From Denitrovibrio sp. (GTDB lineage Bacteria > Chrysiogenota > Deferribacteres > Deferribacterales > Geovibrionaceae), in NCBI GenBank assembly GCA_002869185.1, contig PKTN01000009.1, positions 1 to 64,000 on the forward strand: 64,000 bases of DNA, in the 5' to 3' direction. The notes below the pieces were generated by a model. The model saw only the letters and a list, made by a program, of their open reading frames with translations. It was not told the DNA's origin and did not search any database. The translations under genes and the position numbers were made by a program. This document shows positions 57,214 through 64,000 of the stretch, piece by piece. Each line of letters opens with the position of its first letter. Positions within the stretch are counted from its first letter, which is position 1.

Positions 57214-58152
57214 ATGATAAATAAAGAAAAACCAGTTTTTATATGGCCGATGGCTAGAACAGGCGGAACTCTCTTTGCAACAATGCTAGGTGTACATTCT
57301 GAGCTTGCGATGTCTTATGAAATATATGAAGATTGCCTCTGTGAAGTTAAAGGCGAGTATATGTCTCCTGTTATGGCAAGAGATATTTTATTACAATCTG
57401 CCATAGATGCAGGGTTATCTGTTGAACCTAGTGACCTTAGTGATGCTCAGATAAAAAAATGGATAAGTAATATCTCTCAGCCACCTTTTCGTTCTTTTGT
57501 AGCGAGAGCTCATAGAGGAGCTTTAGATCCATATATACTTATAAAGACATTAGAAGAATTTATCGAGACAGGTAAAGGCTTTGAGCTATTGGAGCATCGC
57601 TTAGATTTTATTGAGATACTTATGAAGTATAAGGCGGAATTTGACGGTAAAACATATTGGGGCGGTAAGGCTAAAGTAAGTTTAGAGGTCCTTTGTAACA
57701 AATATCCAGATGCATGTATCTTTATGATGGTCAGGGATGGCAGAGATATGTTGACTAGTAGGATGAATGTTGGAGCGTTTGATAAAGACCCTAAACTGAT
57801 AGCGTCTGAATGGGTAGAACATATGGAACTATTTGATAGGGTAAAGAAAACTCATAAAGGTGTGATGCACCAAGTGAGTTATGAGAAGTTGGTATATGAA
57901 CCTGTATCTGAGCTAAAAAAAGTTTGTAATTGCATAGAAATAGATTATGAAGAGTCTATGGTGGGGTATGAACAACAAGATCTTACTCTTCTAAAGAATC
58001 CATATGGACACCTCTCTGCTACTCAGATTAGCAAAGGTATAAATGATGAGAGTATTGGACGGTGGAAAACAGAACTTCCAAAAGAAGCACTTACGGCTTT
58101 TGAAGAAGTTGCAGGTGAGAAACTTAGAGAGAAGGGTTACGTAGTAGGTTAA
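57214..58152 (+). CDS. Sulfotransferase family protein
   Basis: A 312-residue sulfotransferase, paralogue of the gene at 54317: VFIWPMARTGGTLFATML is the 5'-phosphosulfate loop and CIFMMVRDGRDMLTSRMN the 3'-phosphate motif; HQVSYEKLVYEP and the tail GHLSATQISKGIND match. I prefer ATG 57214, nine bases after GGAG, to the GTG at 57208 which overlaps the previous stop. It follows the deacetylase-like gene immediately. Confidence 0.88.
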   Translation: MINKEKPVFIWPMARTGGTLFATMLGVHSELAMSYEIYEDCLCEVKGEYMSPVMARDILLQSAIDAGLSVEPSDLSDAQIKKWISNISQPPFRSFVARAHRGALDPYILIKTLEEFIETGKGFELLEHRLDFIEILMKYKAEFDGKTYWGGKAKVSLEVLCNKYPDACIFMMVRDGRDMLTSRMNVGAFDKDPKLIASEWVEHMELFDRVKKTHKGVMHQVSYEKLVYEPVSELKKVCNCIEIDYEESMVGYEQQDLTLLKNPYGHLSATQISKGINDESIGRWKTELPKEALTAFEEVAGEKLREKGYVVG

Positions 58153-58171
58153 ATCTTTTAGGTGGTTTATT

Positions 58172-59950
58172 TTGTGTGGAATAGCTGGAATTGTTAAAGT
58201 AGATAAGATCGCTGCTCAGGTGAAACCTGATACTGTAGACAGAATGATCGAATGTAATCGTTGGCGTGGTCCTGATGCAAATGGTGTTTGGCATAATAAC
58301 GAAATATTTTTTGGACATAATAGGTTAAGCATCATTGACTTATCAGTGACCTCTAATCAGCCTATGACAGATTGTTACGCGAATACCATAGTTTTCAATG
58401 GTGAGATATATAACTATAAAGAATTGTGGAAAGAGCTTCAGGATGATTATCACTTTGTAACTAAAAGTGATACTGAGGTTATATTAGCTGCATATAAAAA
58501 ATGGGGTAAAGATTGTGTTTCACACTTTAATGGTGAGTGGGCCTTTGCTCTTTTTGATAAATCAAACAATGAGGTTTTTTTATCCAGAGACCGATATGGC
58601 ATAAAGCCTTTCTACTATACTATTCACGAAGGGAATTTCTATTTTGCTTCTGAGATAAGATCCATACTTGCTGCTGGAGTAAAAGGGAAAACTACACCTG
58701 ATAAAATTGCACTATTTCTAAAATATAGACAGATTGAGCAACGGACAGAGACTCTCCTAAATGGGTTTTATCCTTTAGAGCCTGGAACAAGCATGTTTAT
58801 AGATATGAATGAGTATAGCATAACTCATCATACGTATTACAAACCAGATCAGCTATTTTCAGCAGATATTCCAAAAGACGAGGACGAAGCGGCAGAGGCT
58901 TTTGGAAGCCTTCTATCAGATTCAGTTAGGCTGAGGTTGAATGCAGATGTGCCAGTGCAGATAATGCTTTCTGGCGGTTTAGACTCTAGTGCAATTACTG
59001 CTCTGGCGTCTGAGTTTATGGATGTTAAAACACTTGCATACGTCTCTCCTGGTAATCCTAATGATGAATCATATTATTCTGATATGGTTGCAAAATTGTA
59101 TGAAACAACGCACCAGAAGGTAAATGCTAAGGCTTATACATTTTATGATAATTTTAATACTGTTATAGATGCTCAGGATTTTCCTACCTTCTCTGAAAAA
59201 CATGTTGGTCGTTTTATGCTTTACCAAGAGGCAGCTAAGGAGTCTACAGTTATACTTGAAGGACAGGGTGGAGATGAAGTATTTGGTGGATACGATGCTG
59301 TATATAAAATATTTAGAGAAGAGTATGCCAAAGATCTTGGTGTAGAATTAAAGATGCATGCCCCAAAGAAACTAAAGAAATCTGAATATGCAACGCTTGT
59401 TGAAATGAATGAAGCCTATAAAGAGAGAGCGGGCAAATCTGGTAAACTGGTAGATAAAATGAAATCTGGAGATTCTTATAGAGACAGGCAGTATGTTATT
59501 TTAAGGAATAATCTACTCGCTCTTTTGCATACTGGCGATAGATTGCAGATGTATCATTCTATAGAGGGTCGTTACCCACTGCTCGATCACAGGGTTGTAG
59601 AATTTGGTATGTCGATGCCAGTCAGCTTTAAAATGCAAGAATATGATAAGCATTTGCTTAGAAAATACTTAGATAAGCGTGAGATGCTCCCTAAAGAGGT
59701 CCTTTATCGTACAGATAAAAAAGGATTTTCTACTAGTTTGCATGACTATCTGCTTAGCTCTGTAGAATCTCGTGATTATTTAATGGATACTTTTAAAGGC
59801 TACCAGTCTAAGTTTTCAGATATTTTTGATTTAAGTGGAATTAATAAGCTTATTAATGAGCAGTATAACAAAGATGTAGATAACGTGAGAAAACTCTTAT
59901 CTATATATTCACTTATGAGATACCTAGACAAAAACAATATCTCATACTAA
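58172..59950 (+). CDS. asnB: Asparagine synthase (glutamine-hydrolysing)-type amidotransferase
   Basis: A 592-residue AsnB-type enzyme. The start is TTG at 58172, so the nucleophilic Cys2 (CGIAGI) becomes N-terminal after Met removal. Glutaminase motifs: RGPDANG, FGHNRLSIIDL, NGEIYNYKEL and LSRDRYGIKPFYY. The synthetase half has PP-loop MLSGGLDSSAITAL, LEGQGGDEVFGGY and GRYPLLDHRVVEF. In glycan loci such proteins amidate uronic acids or other acidic groups; here it probably serves the polysaccharide, though housekeeping asparagine synthesis is possible. It follows the sulfotransferase by 20 bases. Confidence 0.93.
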   Translation: MCGIAGIVKVDKIAAQVKPDTVDRMIECNRWRGPDANGVWHNNEIFFGHNRLSIIDLSVTSNQPMTDCYANTIVFNGEIYNYKELWKELQDDYHFVTKSDTEVILAAYKKWGKDCVSHFNGEWAFALFDKSNNEVFLSRDRYGIKPFYYTIHEGNFYFASEIRSILAAGVKGKTTPDKIALFLKYRQIEQRTETLLNGFYPLEPGTSMFIDMNEYSITHHTYYKPDQLFSADIPKDEDEAAEAFGSLLSDSVRLRLNADVPVQIMLSGGLDSSAITALASEFMDVKTLAYVSPGNPNDESYYSDMVAKLYETTHQKVNAKAYTFYDNFNTVIDAQDFPTFSEKHVGRFMLYQEAAKESTVILEGQGGDEVFGGYDAVYKIFREEYAKDLGVELKMHAPKKLKKSEYATLVEMNEAYKERAGKSGKLVDKMKSGDSYRDRQYVILRNNLLALLHTGDRLQMYHSIEGRYPLLDHRVVEFGMSMPVSFKMQEYDKHLLRKYLDKREMLPKEVLYRTDKKGFSTSLHDYLLSSVESRDYLMDTFKGYQSKFSDIFDLSGINKLINEQYNKDVDNVRKLLSIYSLMRYLDKNNISY

Positions 59951-60143
59951 TATGATACAGTTTGACAAATTACAGTACGTGATATAAAGTTTGGTAAATA
60001 TTTAGTGCAGAGGGTCTAAGAGTAAGGTTTTTGCAGTAGTTGATTTTTATTAATAAACAGAGATACTCTTTAGAAAGAATCATTGGAAATATGTACCTAT
60101 TGATATTTAAATTTATAAAATTAGGTACTAACTAGAGGTAAAT

Positions 60144-61016
60144 GTGGATTTTTTTAATGTAGAGAAGCAAACCAAAAAACAAAAACAAGTAATTAAAGAT
60201 GTTTGTCAGCATATAGACCCAAATGATCCAAAATATTATAGAGCAACTTTTGAACAAACTTTTTATAATGGTGACGATTTGCTTTTAATGGAAGAATTTT
60301 GTGCTAGATTTACCAAAAGTTTGTCAGGACTATTACCTAATCGTTTCCTAGCAGAGAGATCTAAACTAAAAGCAATAAATTTTGGAACAGGAACTGGTGC
60401 TTACCAAAAAGCTTGGGCAAGTTTAGGGTACCAAATGTTTGGCATAGAGCATCATGATCGCATTCAAGAATTAAATGATTACGGGTGTGACGGTATTCAG
60501 GCTTCATATTATGATATGGACACTATAAATAGTGGCACTTTTGACTTTGGGATTCTTGACAGAGCAATGTTTAATGGCAATGTAAAGCTTGAACACCCTG
60601 ATGAGCGTTTTAAAGAGATTTTTCGAGTAATAAAAGCAAACGGAGCTCTTATTGGGATATTGTATGGAAGCTGGACAGTCGAAGCAATACATGAACTGAG
60701 AAGTTATGGAAAACTAAGTTACAGACTTACTAATTCTAAAAAACACCCTTTTCTTGCATTCAGTGTTGATAGAACTGTAGGAAATATTAAAATAGATAGC
60801 TTTGAAAAACAAATTAATGCTATAAGCTTTTTGTCAAAATCTAGCCGAGTGATGCTTACGGTAGATATTTATCAGATAGAGTGTGATGAGAATGGAGTAC
60901 ACCATGTTTTATACATTCCTACAAATACAATATATCAAATTAAATCTAGTGATAATAAAATTCTAATTATAGATGAGCACTACTTTCCATCTGATCATCG
61001 TTGGGATTATATATAA
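60144..61016 (+). CDS. Class I methyltransferase-like protein
   Basis: A 290-residue protein with INFGTGTGAYQKAWASLGY (SAM motif I-like), GIEHHDRIQEL, FDFGILDRAMFNG and IFRVIKANGALIGILYGSW, matching the order of class I methyltransferase motifs. The C-terminal third is strand-rich. Start is GTG at 60144 with AGAGG seven bases before. The 193-base gap upstream (59951-60143) is AT-rich and shows no clear element. Confidence 0.72.
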   Translation: MDFFNVEKQTKKQKQVIKDVCQHIDPNDPKYYRATFEQTFYNGDDLLLMEEFCARFTKSLSGLLPNRFLAERSKLKAINFGTGTGAYQKAWASLGYQMFGIEHHDRIQELNDYGCDGIQASYYDMDTINSGTFDFGILDRAMFNGNVKLEHPDERFKEIFRVIKANGALIGILYGSWTVEAIHELRSYGKLSYRLTNSKKHPFLAFSVDRTVGNIKIDSFEKQINAISFLSKSSRVMLTVDIYQIECDENGVHHVLYIPTNTIYQIKSSDNKILIIDEHYFPSDHRWDYI

Positions 61017-61030
61017 GGTTTGTAGTTCTA

Positions 61031-61415
61031 GTGACTGATGTTCTCATTATCACAAAACAGGGCACAGATAGGGATATATATACTCACTTATTAGATATCT
61101 CATATTAATGCGATAGCGTTTTATGAATTTATTAAACATGCTGATACATATGTAAAATTCTATTTGAGGTGTGCAACTCATTTTGCAAACCTTATGACAG
61201 AAGGAATTAAATCGAACGAAGCATTAAAAACTAAGGAAGGTGCTGATTTCTGGAGATACTGGGAATTACTTCACCTTGGTGGACGCCTCGTCAATTTTAC
61301 AAAACTTAGAGAGCTTGTTACTCAAGAATATGAAATGGCAAAGAAGTATGACCCTGAGTTCTCACTTGAAGGTGAGCGCGAGCTTCTTAGAGAGATAAAG
61401 TCTGCTACTTTATGA
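61031..61415 (+). CDS. Unknown small protein, apparent one-base frameshift near 61103
   Basis: From GTG 61031 one frame reads VTDVLIITKQGTDRDIYTHLLDISY and stops at 61106. One base off, a second frame starting at about 61101 reads NAIAFYEFIKHADTY, VKFYLRCATHFANLMTEG and on to 61415 (LLREIKSATL). Both pieces look like coding sequence and would join into a protein of about 127 residues if one base were removed near 61103-61106. A TTG at 61164 would give only the last 83 residues. I do not recognise the family; it is helical and lies between a methyltransferase and a deacetylase-like gene. Confidence 0.45.
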
Positions 61416-61452
61416 TTCCCTACTCTGCAAATAAGGACGTTTTAAAGATAAA

Positions 61453-62406
61453 ATGTATGAGATTAATGATAATTATCTAAACTACACCGACTATATAAGA
61501 AAAAACACGAAAGAGCCTGAAAAGGAGTATGCTTCGAACTTCCCTCTTTATTTTTATGAATATTTTCTATACAAGATCCAAGAATTAGGCATAATAACAC
61601 TAACATATGATGACCTTTTCCACGGTTGCTACAATACTAATCATAAATCATTTTATGAACATGAGTTTGCATGCTGGCGTGCAAGCCGTATGGATAAAGA
61701 GAAAATATATCTTTTGATTCAGCACGATGTTGATAATGTACCCCCATTTACTGACCGTATGCTTAAGATGGAAGAAGCGTATGGTGTCAAATCTAATGTA
61801 TTTATATTTAATAAGCGATATTCTAGTGGTGGCGGTATAGATGAAAGTTACAAGATTGATCACCCTTTTTTACAAAAGATGACGAAGAAAGGCTTTGTTG
61901 TCGGGTATCACCAAAATGCCTACGCTCTTGCTAACTTCGACATGAAGGCTGCTGTTAGCCAATACAATGGAGACGTGCTCGCCCTTAGGGAGTTCCATGA
62001 TATCAAATATGTTGTACCACACGGTGGTGCAGGTCGAGAAGTAAATGGTAAAAAGATATCCAACGTTGATGTATCTATGCCACAGGATTTTTGTGGAAAT
62101 CTAAGGTGGGTATACAATCGCTATGGCCCTAAGTTCTCTTCCAGGTGGAGTGATGGTGGTCTTAGAAAGGCGAGAGATCCTGAGCGCATTGAAAAGTATA
62201 ATATCGTCGATAACTTTTTATTAACTCTAAAAAAAGGTACTAGAAATTTTTGTTTAGTTCACCCCCAGAGGTGGGGATTTAACGTCGATACAGATGCTAA
62301 TCCACTTCTATCAAAAGAAGAATGGTATCGTAGATTATGTACCACTCCTATAGAAGCTGAGATAAAGGTTAAAGAATCATTTTTGTCTAAAATCAAATTC
62401 TGGTAA
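61453..62406 (+). CDS. Polysaccharide-deacetylase-like protein
   Basis: A 317-residue protein related to the core of the 55388-57211 product. IYLLIQHDVDNVPPFTDRM matches its LQFDVDGGPKS, VVGYHQNAYAL its MGYHNNS, and VVPHGGAGRE its THHGGN; these give the Asp-Asp and His residues expected for a NodB-like metal site. FCLVHPQRWGF close to the end parallels LIHPEHW of the 51431 fusion. It would remove acyl groups from a glycan, or be an inactive relative. No signal peptide, so cytoplasmic. Confidence 0.75.
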   Translation: MYEINDNYLNYTDYIRKNTKEPEKEYASNFPLYFYEYFLYKIQELGIITLTYDDLFHGCYNTNHKSFYEHEFACWRASRMDKEKIYLLIQHDVDNVPPFTDRMLKMEEAYGVKSNVFIFNKRYSSGGGIDESYKIDHPFLQKMTKKGFVVGYHQNAYALANFDMKAAVSQYNGDVLALREFHDIKYVVPHGGAGREVNGKKISNVDVSMPQDFCGNLRWVYNRYGPKFSSRWSDGGLRKARDPERIEKYNIVDNFLLTLKKGTRNFCLVHPQRWGFNVDTDANPLLSKEEWYRRLCTTPIEAEIKVKESFLSKIKFW

Positions 62407-62453
62407 GATGTATAATAGCTATTCACTGAGTTCTAAACAGGAAGTTTAATACT

Positions 62454-64000
62454 TTGAACAAATTATCACAATATTTTAAACGTTTAAGTTGGTTTGTTAA
62501 TGATTCAATCATGAGATATAAACTATTCTCATTGTCTGTGATAATCACAGCGATACTTGGAGTTATATTTCAATTTATAGTGTTTGGAGTGATACTTAAC
62601 TATGTAAAACGTTTTGCTAGTGGGGCTCATATTACAATTCACTCTTATGGTCTTAATCTTGATATAGATCAACGTAAATCAATTTCGTTATTAATCTTCA
62701 TGGTTGTAATGATTACGCTATCGCTTAGCTTATCAGCCTTGGTACTTTACTTTTCAAGATGGGGAACCATTAGGCTAGGTAGTAAGTACATGAATTTTAG
62801 TATTGAAAGAATTTTTCGTTTATTGGCATCTGATAAGCTTGTAGATAAGACTATGTTATTTGATGCAGATATACCACGTGATAAATATATATTACGTCTA
62901 ATCACTGGTGATTCGAGAATAGGTGGCAGAATAGTAAGGATGATTTTGGACACCACAGTGCCACTAACAACGTTTCTTATCGCATTTAGTGCTCTCGTGT
63001 ATATGCATTTTGTACTCACTATGGCTGTCGTATTCATATTATTATTCTATACTTTTGTGCAATATAAAATTACTCGTAAGGCGTCAAATCATACGTTAGT
63101 ATTTGATAAGCAGTCTCCAATAGTTAACAGAACATGTCGTGATATATTAGAAAGCTTTATGCTGCTCCCAGGAAGAGAGATGTTTCATGATGATATGATT
63201 GACGACATAATGAAATCTGAATCTCTTAAGAAATATACCGAAAGCTATGATGGAAGAATAAGTACAATTATTGATAGTAAGCTTGCTAGTGGACTTTTTA
63301 CAGCTCCAATTATTGCTACAGTAATTCTTTTATTAGGTCTAGAAATAATTGAGACAGGAACAGGCTGGGATACGCTTGTTGTATATATACTTGCATTAAG
63401 GTTTGCAATGATCAGTATGCAGTCCGTATTTAGCCAGATAACGTCAGTTAATAGATTTTATTCACAGATGAGAAGACTGTATCACTTTGTTAAAAGTTTC
63501 GAAAAGAGTGATGACGTGAAACAAGTGGATACTACAGAGTATAATGTGCATTGTGATGATAAGTTACTTAAAGGCTCACTTACTGATTACAAAATACATG
63601 AAAGTATGCGTATTGCACTTGTTACACAGGCCACACCTAACAGATATTCAATAGCTGATAGTCTGTGTTCGATACTTGGAGAAGGCTCCTTAGAGTATAA
63701 TAGTGCCATTCACAGGACAACATTTGTTACCGAGAGGATGCCTTGCCCTAATGGTAGCCTGCGGGAGTTACTTAGGATACAAAGTAACCAAACTATTAAT
63801 GATCTTAATTTGCCTCCAAATATAATTAGTATACTTGCTGCGAACGACCTTACTGATATAAATATAAAAATTACTGAAGAACAATGGAGTGGGCTTAGCA
63901 AAAAGATACGATTTGTTATATCTATTTTGATCGCTTTACGTTCCGATCATCAGTGGATATTTGTTGATTCTATAGCGCTAGAGTTTTTGAATTTTGCTAT
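62454..64000 (+). CDS. ABC-transporter-like protein with degenerate ATPase domain, 3' end outside window
   Basis: The TTG at 62454 follows AGGAAG; 515 codons are visible. The first 350 residues have about six membrane segments (LFSLSVIITAILGVIF, ISLLIFMVVMITLSLS, FLIAFSALVYMHF, LFTAPIIATVILLL) as in type I exporter permeases. The rest has the order of an ABC ATPase but lacks the Walker A loop: LVTQATPNRYSIADSL stands where GxxGxGKS is expected. EQWSGLSKKIRFVISILIALRS resembles the LSGGQ region, and WIFVDSIALEFL the Walker B strand. It probably cannot hydrolyse ATP alone; a partner half may lie beyond the window. Export of glycan is a reasonable guess. Confidence 0.7.
   Translation, partial: MNKLSQYFKRLSWFVNDSIMRYKLFSLSVIITAILGVIFQFIVFGVILNYVKRFASGAHITIHSYGLNLDIDQRKSISLLIFMVVMITLSLSLSALVLYFSRWGTIRLGSKYMNFSIERIFRLLASDKLVDKTMLFDADIPRDKYILRLITGDSRIGGRIVRMILDTTVPLTTFLIAFSALVYMHFVLTMAVVFILLFYTFVQYKITRKASNHTLVFDKQSPIVNRTCRDILESFMLLPGREMFHDDMIDDIMKSESLKKYTESYDGRISTIIDSKLASGLFTAPIIATVILLLGLEIIETGTGWDTLVVYILALRFAMISMQSVFSQITSVNRFYSQMRRLYHFVKSFEKSDDVKQVDTTEYNVHCDDKLLKGSLTDYKIHESMRIALVTQATPNRYSIADSLCSILGEGSLEYNSAIHRTTFVTERMPCPNGSLRELLRIQSNQTINDLNLPPNIISILAANDLTDINIKITEEQWSGLSKKIRFVISILIALRSDHQWIFVDSIALEFLNFA

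Noticed and set aside
61164-61415. An 83-residue gene from TTG 61164 as the true start
   Set aside because: Coding-like sequence continues upstream in the same frame and there is no ribosome site before this TTG.
1-64000. CRISPR arrays, tRNA or rRNA genes, transposases, prophage genes
   Set aside because: I saw no regularly spaced repeats, no cloverleaf with a CCA-type end, and no transposase, integrase or phage structural motifs; a weak tRNA could still be missed by eye.

Overview
The window comes from a fairly AT-rich Gram-negative bacterium. A heptosyltransferase-family (GT9) enzyme, a signal-peptide-bearing secreted protease and a very large surface-glycan locus fit a diderm. The general look (monofunctional hisB followed by hisH-hisA-pgpA-cinA, and the SecA type) makes me think of Deferribacterota, but that is a guess and not shown by the sequence.

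Layout. (1) 1-5.6 kb, minus strand: 5' part of a secreted S8 serine protease, secA with an in-frame TAA, and a PsiE-type membrane protein with a globin-like front. (2) 5.7-9.8 kb, plus strand: housekeeping genes hisB, hisH, hisA, pgpA and cinA, with two intergenic palindromic elements. (3) 9.8-42.2 kb: one SDR gene on plus, then an almost gapless minus-strand run of 26 genes read from a promoter region near 42.2 kb. These are glycosyltransferases, sugar epimerases/reductases, a split transketolase, class I/FkbM methyltransferases, six radical SAM proteins and three tandem sulfotransferases. (4) 42.3-47.1 kb, plus: a wrecked GT2 gene, a DUF2061-APS kinase fusion, cysD, cysNC and cysQ, which together make and recycle PAPS. 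(5) 47.1-49.4 kb, minus: two GT4 enzymes. (6) 49.5-64 kb, plus: an unusual GT4, three more sulfotransferases (one fused to a deacetylase-like domain), methyltransferases, an asparagine-synthase-type amidotransferase, deacetylase-like proteins and the start of a degenerate ABC transporter.

How it fits together: regions 3-6 read as one locus for a sulfated, methylated, probably amidated surface polysaccharide or glycoconjugate. Six sulfotransferases would draw on the PAPS made at 42.7-46.3 kb, and CysQ would remove the PAP by-product. No Wzx, Wzy or O-antigen ligase is visible in the window. A small Rossmann-like module (GxGxxG near its start, then GFIDDFK-like) is attached to at least seven different enzymes of the minus-strand run (glycosyltransferases, sulfotransferases, a methyltransferase). 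That is the most distinctive and possibly undescribed architecture here.

The second striking point is quality or biology: seven minus-strand genes, including the essential secA, carry a single in-frame stop (five TAA, one TAG, one TGA) with intact coding on both sides. Two plus-strand genes show apparent single-base frameshifts, one at an A10 tract. This is either sequence error, recent decay, or stop readthrough/phase variation. I saw no tRNA, rRNA, CRISPR array or transposase gene.
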